A DNA stretch of 64,000 nt from an uncultured Granulosicoccaceae bacterium (GTDB taxonomy: Bacteria > Pseudomonadota > Gammaproteobacteria > Granulosicoccales > Granulosicoccaceae): the NCBI GenBank assembly GCA_938007995.1, contig CALLLW010000002.1:96759-160758 (forward strand), written 5' to 3'. The notes under the pieces are model-generated. The model was not told the origin of the DNA, searched no databases, and saw nothing but the letters and a program-made list of their open reading frames with translations. Shown one piece after another: positions 9,491 through 19,687 of the stretch. Position 1 is the stretch's first letter. Each line of letters starts with the position of its first letter. The position numbers and the translations under genes were made by a program.

Positions 9491-10162
9491 GTGTTGAAAT
9501 CAATGCACCGGTTTTTCGTCCGGCTGTTGGTGTTGCTGCTTTCCATCTCACTTGGGCTCATGCCGATGAGCAGTGCCTATGCGCAGTTAAGCGATAGCGA
9601 GCCACCAGTTTTGATACATCGCCAGCTCGATGCAGGTGTTGCCGGTGAACTGCAGACGTTTCTCGCCCGGGTTTCAGATGATTTTGCGGTCAGTGAGGTG
9701 GTTCTGCGCTACCGGCAGCGTAACACCGGCGAGTTTCAATCCATAGAAATGCGACCCCTGGTGGATTCGATCGGTGAATACATGATCGCGATCGAAACGG
9801 CGGATGGCGTCTATCCAAACCTTGAATATTACATTGAGGCGTTTGATGAAGCGGGCAATAAAACCAATCGGGGTTTTGACTACGCGCCTATTGTGATTCC
9901 TCTGACTGAGCCGGTAGAGCAACCCGTTGCCACCGCGCCGCAAGCCGAGCAACCGGTTGTTTCTGAACCTGAAGCACAAAGTGAAGGATTCAGTATCACT
10001 CCGGTGGGTATTTTAATCGGGGTTGGTGCTTTGCTTGCACTAGGTGCTTTGGCTGCGGGCGGTGGTTCTGATGATGACGAGCCTTCAGCGCAAATGCCCG
10101 GCATTCAGACTCCAGCCACGGTGACTCTAACTGTGGTCACCGATCAACCCAGCGCCGAATAG
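9491..10162 (+). CDS. Secreted or membrane-anchored protein with C-terminal hydrophobic helix
   Basis: I chose GTG at 9491, which has AAGG seven bases upstream; TTG at 9476 or ATG at 9503 are possible. The product (about 223 residues) has a signal peptide ending near SSAYAQ and an Ig-like or cadherin-like domain (DNFAV-type pattern VSDDFAVSEVVLRYR, then YYIEAFDEAGNKTN). A Pro/Glu/Val linker follows, then a hydrophobic helix with GALLALGALAAGGGSDDD and a short Thr/Val tail. The YxIEAfDeAGN pattern is common in extracellular beta-sandwich modules. It precedes a lipoprotein gene on the same strand. The function is unknown. Confidence 0.65.
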   Translation: MLKSMHRFFVRLLVLLLSISLGLMPMSSAYAQLSDSEPPVLIHRQLDAGVAGELQTFLARVSDDFAVSEVVLRYRQRNTGEFQSIEMRPLVDSIGEYMIAIETADGVYPNLEYYIEAFDEAGNKTNRGFDYAPIVIPLTEPVEQPVATAPQAEQPVVSEPEAQSEGFSITPVGILIGVGALLALGALAAGGGSDDDEPSAQMPGIQTPATVTLTVVTDQPSAE

Positions 10163-10231
10163 CTCAAGACAGCTGGATTGATCGCCTAGTCTGGCAGGCG
10201 TGCCGTTACGTCGAACAGATGAGAGTGAAAC

Positions 10232-11929
10232 GTGGTTGTGACAATCGATAAAGTCTGGCAAGTGGTGTTGATCTATCTGGCGCTTTTCCTTATCGGCTGT
10301 GACTCCGGGAAAACAACACCGGTAGAACAGCTTGTTGTGCAAGGTAATCAGCTAAGCGTGCCGCTGCCCGGGCGATTGCGCCAGGTAAATAATCTGGATC
10401 CGGCAGCAATCAGTGCGATTGCAACCGTCAACGAAGTAGCAACCGAACTGCAGCTAAACGCTTCCGGACATTACAGCGGCGATATCACCGTCCCGTCGCA
10501 GTCTGAGTTTGTTATCCGCATTGATTATGTTGAGCAATTTGCAGGACAAGAGCTCATCCTCGCGCGTATTGAACAGCCCGTAGTGACCACTACAACCAAT
10601 ACGTCAATCAGCTTGTTGAGTGAAGATTTTGATATGAGATCATTCGACTTCGACAATGACGGCGTCAGTAACATCATGGAGCGTCAGTTGAATTCCGACC
10701 CGCTTGATCCTGCAGACAGTCCATTGTTTATTAGTATTGAAGCGATCGCTGATCTACCCACTGTACTGGTGGATGCAGGTTTCAGTAACTATCAGGTGGT
10801 TGCCACTGTTGGTGGTGAAATCAGTGCGGCAGACGCTGCCGCCGGTCGCTTCAGGCAGGTGTTCCGTGTTGCACAGCAACCTGATCTGGAGCTGAGCATT
10901 CAACTCATGGAGGGTGTAACCGGCGAGCGCATCGTGGTGGGTGAGCAGACCCTGGTGATACCGGTTGCGCAGCAGCAGGCAAAGGATGAAGTGTTAGTTA
11001 TTTTTGAAAGTAGTAGCTGGAATCTTGACTTTGACGAGGATGCAGACGGTATCAGCAACGCGGATGAGTTAATTGCCGGTACCGATATACTTGTCGGTCC
11101 CATGGTCGGTTTGGTGCCATTCAGTGTGAGGTTTGATATACCTGATGAGATGGTAGCAACGCAGAGTCTGACTGCTGTACTGGAAATTAACGGACAAAGC
11201 ACACCATTGTCACTGACGGGTCGCACTTATAGTGCATCAACCATGGCCGCGGCTGGCATGTCGGTAACGATCGATGCAGAGATAAAAGATACCTTTCAGG
11301 ATGCTACGCTCTTGCTTGCCAACTTTAGCGGTGAAGCGACGGTAATAGAAAACGGTACACTACTGTTGCAAGGGTTTTCCACTGATCATGATGCTGACGG
11401 TGATGGCATAACAAATCAAGTCGAGCTGGCTCAGGGTACGGATCCATTGACTGCAGAAGGTCAGTGCTCAGCGGTGAATGAAACTGTTTTTGCAACTCTG
11501 GCTGAAGATGCATTTACTCAAAATGGCAATCTAAACAACAATGCAAGACTGCAGGTTGATGCCAATGAAAGAGCATCGTGGCTTCGTTTTCAGTTCAATG
11601 ACAAGTCAGCTGAAGTAATAGACGCGACACTACAACTATCAGTTGGCACTGATGCCGGTGATGGCCTGCTGACTATTGATGCAGTAGCAGACTTTGAATG
11701 GAGTGATCAGGCTGGCAGCGCACCGCTGTTGCCGGCGACCCAGCTTGCAGGTATGCAGGAAAACGAATGGGTGCCAGGGACCCGTTACAATATTGCGCTG
11801 AATCCATCGTTAATACGCAGCGATACCACACTGGTCATCCAGCAGGTCTCGGGTAACGATGTTGGCTTTCAGTCCAGTGCTGCGTCAGAACCACCTTCGC
11901 TCGAATTGATTGTTGAGCGCTGTATATAG
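10232..11929 (+). CDS. Large lipoprotein with calcium-binding Asp-rich repeats and DNRLRE-like C-terminal domain
   Basis: The 565-residue protein starts at GTG with a lipoprotein signal (LALFLIGC, Cys at about residue 23). Three Asp-rich loops resemble EF-hand or thrombospondin type-3 repeats: DFDNDGVSN, DFDEDADGISN and DHDADGDGITN, each followed by a segment ending in GTD or SDP. Beta-sandwich spacers separate them. The C-terminal 150 residues (from NETVFATLAEDAF through WLRFQF and DATLQLSV) resemble the DNRLRE/CBM96 extracellular domain. It is probably an outer-membrane or surface protein that binds calcium; the partner is unknown. It may be cotranscribed with the gene ending at 10162. Confidence 0.75.
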   Translation: MVVTIDKVWQVVLIYLALFLIGCDSGKTTPVEQLVVQGNQLSVPLPGRLRQVNNLDPAAISAIATVNEVATELQLNASGHYSGDITVPSQSEFVIRIDYVEQFAGQELILARIEQPVVTTTTNTSISLLSEDFDMRSFDFDNDGVSNIMERQLNSDPLDPADSPLFISIEAIADLPTVLVDAGFSNYQVVATVGGEISAADAAAGRFRQVFRVAQQPDLELSIQLMEGVTGERIVVGEQTLVIPVAQQQAKDEVLVIFESSSWNLDFDEDADGISNADELIAGTDILVGPMVGLVPFSVRFDIPDEMVATQSLTAVLEINGQSTPLSLTGRTYSASTMAAAGMSVTIDAEIKDTFQDATLLLANFSGEATVIENGTLLLQGFSTDHDADGDGITNQVELAQGTDPLTAEGQCSAVNETVFATLAEDAFTQNGNLNNNARLQVDANERASWLRFQFNDKSAEVIDATLQLSVGTDAGDGLLTIDAVADFEWSDQAGSAPLLPATQLAGMQENEWVPGTRYNIALNPSLIRSDTTLVIQQVSGNDVGFQSSAASEPPSLELIVERCI

Positions 11930-12077
11930 CGCGCCACCAAAAATGGAATCTGCAATTTTGCAGTGTTAGCGGTATGTCGTGCCTTGCTTGCGACAGTGAT
12001 GCTACAGGTGCGTAATTGCACCGGTTGTCGCTTGCATCCGGTGGTTGGGTAGCTGGTTGCCGGTGGCGGAAATTAAA

Positions 12078-14870
12078 TCACCAACGTATTTTTTGCCACT
12101 CGCCATTTACCAGAGTGGCTTCTATGATCGCACCGTTCCATTTGCCAGCGCTGTAAACACTGCCATCTTCGGCCTGGCCAAACATCGCCATGTTGAGTCT
12201 GCCGCTGACGGTGTCGCCGCTGGTGGTAACGTTATCAATAATGACATCGAGGCGCGGATGTCTGGCAAACGTAGAGTTTAGAAACTGGATTCGTCCTTCG
12301 GGCAGCGGCTGGCTCAGCGCCTGTACTGCTTCAATATCCCGTGCCTCCAGTGCGAGTCTGAGTTGATTCAGATGTGCTGCAGCCGGTCCGCTGGCATCAA
12401 TAAAGCTGCGACGTGGTGGTGCAGATGGAGTCACAACCGGCGTAGAAGCCGTGGTGTCATTGACTGCCGCATTTTGTGGTGCGGTATTTTGTGGAGCCGC
12501 TGTCTGCACGCTGTCGGTAGTAGTTATCGGCGCGTTGTCGGTGGAGTCTGCGCCGCTTGATGCAACTGTCTGAAAAGTGCTAGTTACTTGATTTTCGACG
12601 GTCGCCTGCTGTGAGCTCACTTGCGCCTCACTATTTTCAATACGCTGCTGCAGATCTCTTGAAACAGCAGGGTCAGAAATAAACCGGTCTGTATCGCTTA
12701 ACAGCAGGCGTGCTTCTCCTAGGCGATTCTCATCGATCAGAGAGTTTATTTCTGCAATCCGTCTTTGGATGGAGGGTGGGATTGTTAGAGTTGTGTTGCT
12801 CGTTGTTGAGTCCGGGGTGACTGAAGCGGCAACTCCGGTTGGTTGAATTTGTGTGTTGGTTGAAGCGGGTTCAAGCGATGCAGTGTTTACCGGAGTAATC
12901 ACGGTGGTGTCAGCCGAGGCGACAACCGGGCTAGACTCTGCAATTGTGGCGTTACTCGCGGTGTTGTTGGTGTTCGCAGATGCGCTGTCAGATGTGCTGG
13001 CAGATGTGGTGCCGGGTGTGTTGTATATGCCTCTGAGTCCGGCATCGTCAGCTCTGGCGAGAATCCGATTGGCCTCAGTCAGGTCGTTTTGCGCCATGTT
13101 CTCGGCAATCTGCTCCCGGATGGTGTTTTCAATCAGGCGGATGCCAGCCTGGGCTTCCAGGTTGTCAGGGTCTGTTTGCAGTGCGATCTGGTAGTAATCA
13201 AGCGCTGAGTCGCCTTGCGGAAAAATATAGTTTCCGGTATCGAGCTTGACATCTGCCAGGCCGATCGCCTGGCCGACAGTCAGTGATTGCTCGCTGCTGC
13301 CGAACTTTGGCAGGACCTCCGGGAAGTTGACCACCAGAACGGAACCGCCGACAACCGCAGCGAGTCCAATAAACGGCAATAACAATTTGAATGGTGAGCC
13401 GCCTTTGGGTGGCGCATAGCCCCAGTCCGAGTCATCGAATTCAATTTCTTCACTTATAACGCGCCGTTTCGCTGGTGCTTCACTGAGATGGCTGGGGCGT
13501 TCAAACTTGCTGCGTTTTTTCGGCGCCTGCTGTGAGTGCATCGCGTCAGGGTGGTCGGTCGCCGTGCTCTGGTTTGCAGCGTTGGTGGTTGGCATCTGCT
13601 TGCCTTCGGATTCCGCTGGCGTAGTGCGGGTGCCGGATTGGCTGACCTGTCGGCGTGTTGTCGGATGCGCTGAGACATTCGGAGTGGCGTTTGATGTATG
13701 CCGGCTGTCTCTGGATCCTGGAACCGGTGGCATTTCTGTGACAGCTGAATCTCGCCGAAGAGAGACCACACCTCTGTCGAGTACCGTGTCATTGGTTTGC
13801 AACGGAATACTGACAACATCGTTGTGATCGTGTGCCTGTGTGGGGCGTGTGTCATGCGTTTCAGCGGTCGGGCGTGACGATGCTGTGCGAGAACCGAGCG
13901 GTTTATCGACTCGATGCGGAGAGTAAATAGACGCGTCTGTCTGTTCAACGTAGGCGGAAGCGGGGTTGAATATGCCATCAAAGGAATCGCGCCACTGGGC
14001 AATCACCTGAGGCCGGTCATCTGCTTCCATGCGCAGACCCCAGTCGATTGCATCGAGGCAATCATCCGAGTAGACACCGTTGATTTTGCTTCTTACTGAC
14101 GGCAGTGGATCGTCGCCATGAGTGACCGTTGCAGAAGCGCGGGTAACAGAATCGGTTGGTACTTCACCTGTCACTGCCTCATAGCACACTGCGGCCAGTG
14201 CATAGATGTCAGACCATGGACCCTGTGCATCTTCAGAGACATTGTATTGCTCTATCGGTGTGTAGCCGACGGTCACCACAGCAGTCAATTGCTGGGTAGT
14301 TTCGCTTAACGTGTAACGTGCAGCCCCGAAGTCGATCAGCACCGGTGAGCCGTTGTGTCGAACATAAATATTCGAAGGTTTGATATCCCGATGCACAAAC
14401 CCGTGGCGGTGAATCTCCTCAACTCCATCCATAATCGGAAAGAGTATGTCGCGCAACTCCTGCTCGGACAGGGTCTGATGCTGTTCGAGTATGTCACCCA
14501 GTTCCTGACCATGTTCGTAATCCATGACCATGTAAGCGGTGTTGTTGGCGTGCAGTACCTGATGTACTCGAACAATATGTGGATGTTTGAAGCGGGCCAG
14601 TGTTTTTGCTTCGCGGGCGAAGTTAGCCAGACCGGTATCGTAGTCTTCGCTGAACTCGGGTTTGCGCGCTGACACCTGCAGATTGTTGTCGCGCTGGGTG
14701 ATTTCGCGAGGCAGGTACTCTTTGATGGCAACCTCTACATCAAGGTTTTCATCGGTAGCGAGGTAGGTAACTGCGAAGCCGCCGCGCCCGAGAACTTCCT
14801 CTATCCGGTAGCATCCGATTCTGTCGCCACGCCGGAGTGTGTCGGTGTTATTGCTCACAGCAAGCCTCAA
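12078..14870 (-). CDS. Membrane Ser/Thr protein kinase with extracytoplasmic C-terminal region
   Basis: The 930-residue protein has a complete Hanks-type kinase domain. It has GRGGFAVTYLA (28-38), catalytic Lys50 in VAIKEYLP, HRDIKPSN with Asp162, and DFGAARY with Asp180. A Ser/Thr/Pro-rich linker of about 190 residues leads to one membrane helix (about 494-516). The C-terminal part should be periplasmic: two tetratricopeptide-like helical segments separated by a Ser/Thr/Asn-rich low-complexity stretch, then a roughly 100-residue final domain resembling the NTF2/SnoaL fold. The VAIKEYLP subtype is common in proteobacterial kinases. No phosphatase gene is nearby. It faces the lipoprotein gene convergently. 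Confidence 0.93.
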   Translation of the reverse strand: MRLAVSNNTDTLRRGDRIGCYRIEEVLGRGGFAVTYLATDENLDVEVAIKEYLPREITQRDNNLQVSARKPEFSEDYDTGLANFAREAKTLARFKHPHIVRVHQVLHANNTAYMVMDYEHGQELGDILEQHQTLSEQELRDILFPIMDGVEEIHRHGFVHRDIKPSNIYVRHNGSPVLIDFGAARYTLSETTQQLTAVVTVGYTPIEQYNVSEDAQGPWSDIYALAAVCYEAVTGEVPTDSVTRASATVTHGDDPLPSVRSKINGVYSDDCLDAIDWGLRMEADDRPQVIAQWRDSFDGIFNPASAYVEQTDASIYSPHRVDKPLGSRTASSRPTAETHDTRPTQAHDHNDVVSIPLQTNDTVLDRGVVSLRRDSAVTEMPPVPGSRDSRHTSNATPNVSAHPTTRRQVSQSGTRTTPAESEGKQMPTTNAANQSTATDHPDAMHSQQAPKKRSKFERPSHLSEAPAKRRVISEEIEFDDSDWGYAPPKGGSPFKLLLPFIGLAAVVGGSVLVVNFPEVLPKFGSSEQSLTVGQAIGLADVKLDTGNYIFPQGDSALDYYQIALQTDPDNLEAQAGIRLIENTIREQIAENMAQNDLTEANRILARADDAGLRGIYNTPGTTSASTSDSASANTNNTASNATIAESSPVVASADTTVITPVNTASLEPASTNTQIQPTGVAASVTPDSTTSNTTLTIPPSIQRRIAEINSLIDENRLGEARLLLSDTDRFISDPAVSRDLQQRIENSEAQVSSQQATVENQVTSTFQTVASSGADSTDNAPITTTDSVQTAAPQNTAPQNAAVNDTTASTPVVTPSAPPRRSFIDASGPAAAHLNQLRLALEARDIEAVQALSQPLPEGRIQFLNSTFARHPRLDVIIDNVTTSGDTVSGRLNMAMFGQAEDGSVYSAGKWNGAIIEATLVNGEWQKIRW

Positions 14871-15056
14871 CTGATTGAATTTTCAAAAAAATTATACCTG
14901 CAGACACGCTCAGGTGCCTGTCTGGCCATATTCTAATCTATCTTGAGGGCAGGGTGATGAAGAAACGTGACATGTGCGCCGGCAGCTGCTACCTGCACAC
15001 CCGTCTTCAAAGCCCGTTTTAGTAACCGCCCGCCAAGCACCCGGCGGCCACAAGCA

Positions 15057-16397
15057 TCAGTTTTTCAGATACTCAGCCATCGAATCGTCCATTGCTTCAG
15101 CCCACGGTGTGTGATGTACCGGTGATTGAGACCTGGTGATCAGCGATGCATGAGCATGGTTTCTAAAGCCCATGATGTCTTCGTGCTTGTTGTGCTCCCA
15201 GTCCATGAAAGCCTTGTTGACACCCTCAACATCGAAGGTAGGGTAGTCGGTCTGGCTGATCAGTTCCTGAACATAGTCACCCTGGAACCAGATCATGTCT
15301 TCATCGGTTTCCAGTGTCGCTTCACGTGCCAGCCATTTATCACCGTGAGCTTTCATTTCTGCAGCAGAAGGCACTGCTATCTTGCCCATGATGACATCTC
15401 TTGCCCACCATGCCTGTGCGTCAAACATGTTGAATGTATAAAACTGATCCTGCATGCCGAGGTACATGACTTTGGTATTCGGTTCGAATGCAACGCCCTG
15501 ATACAGATTAGGAGTCCATAATCGGTTGTCAGCCTGCAGGCGGATATCGTCTGACATAAAAGGAAAATGATGCAGGTAACCGGTGCAAAGAATAATTGCA
15601 TCAAGCTCTTTACTGGTGCCATCTTTAAAGTGACAGGTTTTGCCTTCCACTTTTGTCAGCAGTGGTTTTGTTTCCCAGTTATCGGGAAAGTGAAAACCCA
15701 TTGGTGAGGTTCGATAGCAGGCTGTGATCGACTTTGCACCGTACTTCCAGCATTGAGAACCGATGTCTTCTGCAGAGTAGCTGGCACCGACAATCATCAC
15801 ATCTTTGCCCTTGAACTCCAGTGCTTCGCGAAAATCATGAGCGTGCAGCACGCGTCCGGCAAAAGTTTCAATGCCGTCAAAGTGTGGAACGTTGGGCGTA
15901 GAGAAATGGCCGGTAGCTACAATCACGTTGTCAAAGTTTTCAACAACTGCTTTATCGTTGATCAGGTCGTGTGCGGTGACAGTAAAATTATCTGCGTCTT
16001 TGTTGTAGTCAACGCGTCGCACCGGATGGCGGAATTTACACCAGTCACGTACACCGGCTTTGACTACCCGGCCTTTAATGTAGTCAGCCAGAACTTCTCT
16101 GGGAGGGAAGCTTGCGATAGGTTTGCCAAAGTGTTCTTCAAATGAATAGTCTGCAAATTCAAGGCATTCTTTTGGCCCGTTTGACCAAAGATATCGGTAC
16201 ATTGATCCGTGTACCGGCTCGCCGTATTCATCAAGACCGGTTCGCCATGTGTAGTTCCACAAACCACCCCAGTCTTCCTGTTTTTCAAAGCAAACGATTT
16301 CAGGAATTTCTTCACCGTTGTTCTTTGCAGATTGAAATGCTCTGAGTGCTGCAGTTCCACACGGACCCGCGCCGATGATCGCTACTCTTTCTGCCAC
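15057..16397 (-). CDS. tmm: Trimethylamine monooxygenase (flavin-containing monooxygenase)
   Basis: The 446-residue protein is a bacterial FMO that oxidises trimethylamine to TMAO with NADPH and O2; family members also oxidise dimethyl sulfide. Motifs are the FAD site GAGPCG (9-14), the FMO fingerprint [11 protein letters not shown], and the NADPH-binding motif [10 protein letters not shown]. Long stretches such as [20 protein letters not shown] and [20 protein letters not shown] match the Tmm subfamily characterised in Methylocella and roseobacters rather than other FMOs (recognised from memory). It lies downstream of tdm on the same strand with a 213-base gap. The product TMAO is the substrate of Tdm. 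Confidence 0.93.
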   Translation of the reverse strand: MAERVAIIGAGPCGTAALRAFQSAKNNGEEIPEIVCFEKQEDWGGLWNYTWRTGLDEYGEPVHGSMYRYLWSNGPKECLEFADYSFEEHFGKPIASFPPREVLADYIKGRVVKAGVRDWCKFRHPVRRVDYNKDADNFTVTAHDLINDKAVVENFDNVIVATGHFSTPNVPHFDGIETFAGRVLHAHDFREALEFKGKDVMIVGASYSAEDIGSQCWKYGAKSITACYRTSPMGFHFPDNWETKPLLTKVEGKTCHFKDGTSKELDAIILCTGYLHHFPFMSDDIRLQADNRLWTPNLYQGVAFEPNTKVMYLGMQDQFYTFNMFDAQAWWARDVIMGKIAVPSAAEMKAHGDKWLAREATLETDEDMIWFQGDYVQELISQTDYPTFDVEGVNKAFMDWEHNKHEDIMGFRNHAHASLITRSQSPVHHTPWAEAMDDSMAEYLKN

Positions 16398-16610
16398 GCT
16401 TGTTTTTCCTCGGTTTTTAGAGTTTTACTGTGCTCTCGTATCAGCATACCACAATCAAAAGGTCGTCAAAGTTGCTTCGGCGCTGCACGCAAAGGTCAGC
16501 GAAATTGTGTCGTTGTAATGCGTAACCTGCGCTTGGCTCTCGATATCAACTACAAGTTTTACCCCGTTTGTATGTACAAATCTTCGTTACCACATGCAGT
16601 TTAAAACTGC

Positions 16611-18968
16611 TCAAGCACGTACACGGGATTTGTCCGGGTCGTAGAACGGATAGCTGACCACTTTTGCCAATAGTCTTTTCTGGTGTCCGTCCAGCTTGCC
16701 GACTTCCACCTTGGTGCCTGGCTCAGTGTATTCAGTTGTCAAACGACACAGGGCAATATTTTTCGATAGTTTTGGTGATCGAATACCACTGGTAACCACC
16801 CCAACCTGCTGTCGACCTACGTGAACGCAGTCGCCATGCTCTGCAAGCTCGTCGCCATCGAGCTCGAGCCCGACCAGTTTTCGTTGCGGGTTTTCCTTGC
16901 GTTTAATTAACGCATCGCGCCCGATAAAGTCATCGGTTTTGGTTTTCAAAGGCACCACAAATGGAATGCCGGCTTCATACGGATCGGTCTCGTCAGTGAA
17001 CTCATAGTTGGCAAAGATAAGACCCGCTTCAACACGCAGTAAATCCAGTGCCTCAAGGCCCAGTGGAGTGATGTTATGCGGCTTGCCCGCTTCAAATACC
17101 GCATCCCAGATTTCAGTAGCATGTTTCGGGTGGCAGAAAAGTTCATAGCCGAGCTCCCCGGTGTAACCGGTGCGCGATACCACCAGTGGAATGCCTTCAG
17201 ATCCACCAATGCGAGCCACAGAAAAACGAAACCAGGCGAGATCTTCAAGCGGTGTCTGATCCGGTTTTGTCCAGATGATTTCTTTGAGTACGTCTCGACT
17301 CAACGGCCCTTGTACCTGCAGGTTGTGGAGTTGATCGGTGGATGATTTGACCCACGCATTAAGGTTGCGTTTTTTAGCTTGTTCGCGCAGCCAGATGCCA
17401 CCGTAGTCGTTGCCGCCAATCCAGCGGAAATTGGTCTCGCACATTCTGAAAACTGTGCCGTCGTCTACCATGCCGCCGTTCTCGTAACACATTGCTGTGT
17501 ACACCACCTGCCCCGGTGACAGTCGTCTAACGTCACGGGTGACACAGGTTTGCAATAGTTCCTCGGCGTCTGGTCCGAGTACTTCAAACTTGCGCAACGG
17601 TGACAGATCGGTGGCGATCACACCTTCTCTGCAGGCCCAGTATTCGTCTACCGGGCCATGATTGTTGAAACGGTTGGCGAGCCAGTAGCCATTGTATTCG
17701 GTGAAGTTGCCGGTCAGCTTCGATGTACGCGCATGGAAGCCGGTTTTTTTGGTCAGTTGCGGGTCTGCGTCAGGAGTCATTCTAAAGGCCACTGCGGTTG
17801 AGAATTCGTGTTTACCGGGGTAGACACGAACGTGGATGTCAGTCGGGTTCCAGGCGTTGGCAGGATCTATGTCATCGGGGCAGGCAGATGCCACGCAGAC
17901 CAGATCTTTCAAAGCACGCATCAATACATAGTCACCCGGGCGAGACCAGGGTTCTTCAGTAAGCAGCTGGTTGTGATCGTCAAAGGCGGTATTAAAGAAG
18001 TTGTTCATTGCCATCCAGCCGGCACGTGGCTGGATGCTATAAGGTGCTAAAGCAGCGTTAAAGTTATCACTGCAGTTAACGTGGCCGGGATAACCTGCGT
18101 CATCGTAGTATTTTGACGTACACGCAAGGCCGAATGAATCATGACGCCCGCAGGTATCTCTTACTACCTCGACCAGTGCTTTCATGTCCTGATCATAGAA
18201 CTTACTGTGCAGGCCTGGAAGCGGGTAGGCGTGCGCCATTAACGTGCGAGTGGTGGTTGCATCGAGGCAACGTTCAACACCTGCCTGTAGCTGCTGTGCA
18301 TCGAAACACTGGAAGTCACTGCACTCTTTTCCTTCAACATCTATGATCTGAATGTAGTCACCTTCCTTGACTTCAAAAGCTCTTGCCGTGCATCGGTCTA
18401 TACGTTCATCAAGTATTGGTTCGGCCAGCGGTTCCGGTAGCTTTGGTTCAGGATCTGCCCGCGGGTTGCTTCTGACAATGTAAGCAATTAATTCGGTTGG
18501 CGGTGTTTGCTCGTCTGCCGCCATATCAGTGCCCGGGGCTGCAATGATGCACGTCATTGCTTCTTCAGCAGTGGCGCTTATCATATGTTCGGCAGGCGTA
18601 TTACCGTTCATTGCCAACAACGACTTCATTCGATCAAAGGCGATGCCGCGTTTTTTTAAACCTGCAATGACGCTGAGTGAACCTTCGTTTGGCAACTTCA
18701 GTAACTCTGGAACACTGCTCTGGATTACTTTTGCGCCTTTAATCGCCAGTGCATCGGGTTTGCAACTGCCGTCGCGATTAAACAGTGCCAGTTCACATGC
18801 CTGCCTGCCTTGTGGATCGATGACTTCAAGCAGATCACCGGGATCGAGATCGATAACAATCATGCCACCGGGATTGATCGGATAGCGCTCGGTTCCGCTG
18901 GCAAGCTTTAAAGCACCCGGTAGCAGAACACCGGATTTAACCGGCTCATAGCGATGTAACAAAATCAT
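16611..18968 (-). CDS. tdm: TMAO demethylase: DUF1989 domain fused to GcvT-like tetrahydrofolate domain
   Basis: The 785-residue protein combines an N-terminal DUF1989 region (about 1-390) with a C-terminal aminomethyltransferase (GcvT) domain (about 400-780). This architecture defines Tdm, which converts TMAO to dimethylamine and formaldehyde; the N-terminal part holds an essential zinc. Candidate zinc ligands are the cysteines at 273, 283, 299 and 358, near CGRHDSFGLAC. GcvT signatures include RKFEV-type LRKFEVLGPDAEELL and SRTGYTGELGYEL. The ATG overlaps the stop of the GntR gene (ATGA at 18968-18965), so translation is probably coupled. A plain GcvT or dimethylglycine dehydrogenase is less likely because no DadA-type FAD domain is present. 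Confidence 0.9.
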   Translation of the reverse strand: MILLHRYEPVKSGVLLPGALKLASGTERYPINPGGMIVIDLDPGDLLEVIDPQGRQACELALFNRDGSCKPDALAIKGAKVIQSSVPELLKLPNEGSLSVIAGLKKRGIAFDRMKSLLAMNGNTPAEHMISATAEEAMTCIIAAPGTDMAADEQTPPTELIAYIVRSNPRADPEPKLPEPLAEPILDERIDRCTARAFEVKEGDYIQIIDVEGKECSDFQCFDAQQLQAGVERCLDATTTRTLMAHAYPLPGLHSKFYDQDMKALVEVVRDTCGRHDSFGLACTSKYYDDAGYPGHVNCSDNFNAALAPYSIQPRAGWMAMNNFFNTAFDDHNQLLTEEPWSRPGDYVLMRALKDLVCVASACPDDIDPANAWNPTDIHVRVYPGKHEFSTAVAFRMTPDADPQLTKKTGFHARTSKLTGNFTEYNGYWLANRFNNHGPVDEYWACREGVIATDLSPLRKFEVLGPDAEELLQTCVTRDVRRLSPGQVVYTAMCYENGGMVDDGTVFRMCETNFRWIGGNDYGGIWLREQAKKRNLNAWVKSSTDQLHNLQVQGPLSRDVLKEIIWTKPDQTPLEDLAWFRFSVARIGGSEGIPLVVSRTGYTGELGYELFCHPKHATEIWDAVFEAGKPHNITPLGLEALDLLRVEAGLIFANYEFTDETDPYEAGIPFVVPLKTKTDDFIGRDALIKRKENPQRKLVGLELDGDELAEHGDCVHVGRQQVGVVTSGIRSPKLSKNIALCRLTTEYTEPGTKVEVGKLDGHQKRLLAKVVSYPFYDPDKSRVRA

Positions 18969-19687
18969 CCGGCTGCTCCAAGTAAGTCATCTCTGGCGAG
19001 TTCCAGGTGTGCAATCGTTGCTTTTTCTGCGGTGTTGATGTCACGACTCACTACTGCTTCAAAGATTATCCGATGCTGCTGGTTATAACGGGCAATTTGT
19101 TTCTCTTTAAGCACTTTATCTTTAACTACATTCCATTGCGGGTTGCAGCGAATTTCATTGACGTGACCGCACAGCCAGTACATTAACGCGTTGCCGGTAC
19201 ATTCAGCCAGTGACAAGTGGAAAGCCTGATCAGCTTTGCTGAAATCTGCCGGATCACACTGGTTGCCCAACGCTTCGAGTTCAACAAGGTTTTTTTCTAC
19301 TGCCTGCAAACTGCGGGTAGTGGCATTGGCAACAGCCAGCCTGATTGCCTGCACTTCGAGTCCTCTGCGCACATCAATAAGTTCCAGTGGGCTGGTGCTG
19401 TTGGCGATTTCGGATTCACTGGTCATTGTTTTATGCCGCACAAACGTACCGCTGCCAATGCGTCTTTCAATCAGGTTGAGATTCTCTAGTCGTTCCATCG
19501 CAGCCCGCACTGTGCCGCGGGAACAGCCGAACTGCTCGGCGATTGATCTTTCAGCGGGTAAGCGCTCGTCGTACTGGAACTCACCACTGAGTATCCTGCG
19601 CTTTAACTCGGAAGACACAGAGTGAGTGTCTGCGTTCTGTCTTATTTTCCCCTCTCCTGTAGCCGGGGCTGTCATTCGGGCTGCCAT
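18965..19687 (-). CDS. GntR-family (FCD/FadR type) transcriptional regulator
   Basis: The protein has an N-terminal winged helix (LPAERSIAEQFGCSRGTVRA) and an all-helical FCD ligand-binding domain with candidate metal-binding Asp and His residues (ADQAFHLSLAEC, QHRIIFEAV). The frame extends to 19816, but I prefer ATG at 19687 (MAARMTAPATG). The extra 43 residues look unlike the family, and two TGGTACA motifs fall inside that stretch, where they would make sense as upstream operators. As the first gene of the gntR-tdm-tmm operon it probably senses a methylated amine or a downstream metabolite (inference). Its stop codon overlaps the tdm start. Confidence 0.88.
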   Translation of the reverse strand: MAARMTAPATGEGKIRQNADTHSVSSELKRRILSGEFQYDERLPAERSIAEQFGCSRGTVRAAMERLENLNLIERRIGSGTFVRHKTMTSESEIANSTSPLELIDVRRGLEVQAIRLAVANATTRSLQAVEKNLVELEALGNQCDPADFSKADQAFHLSLAECTGNALMYWLCGHVNEIRCNPQWNVVKDKVLKEKQIARYNQQHRIIFEAVVSRDINTAEKATIAHLELARDDLLGAAG

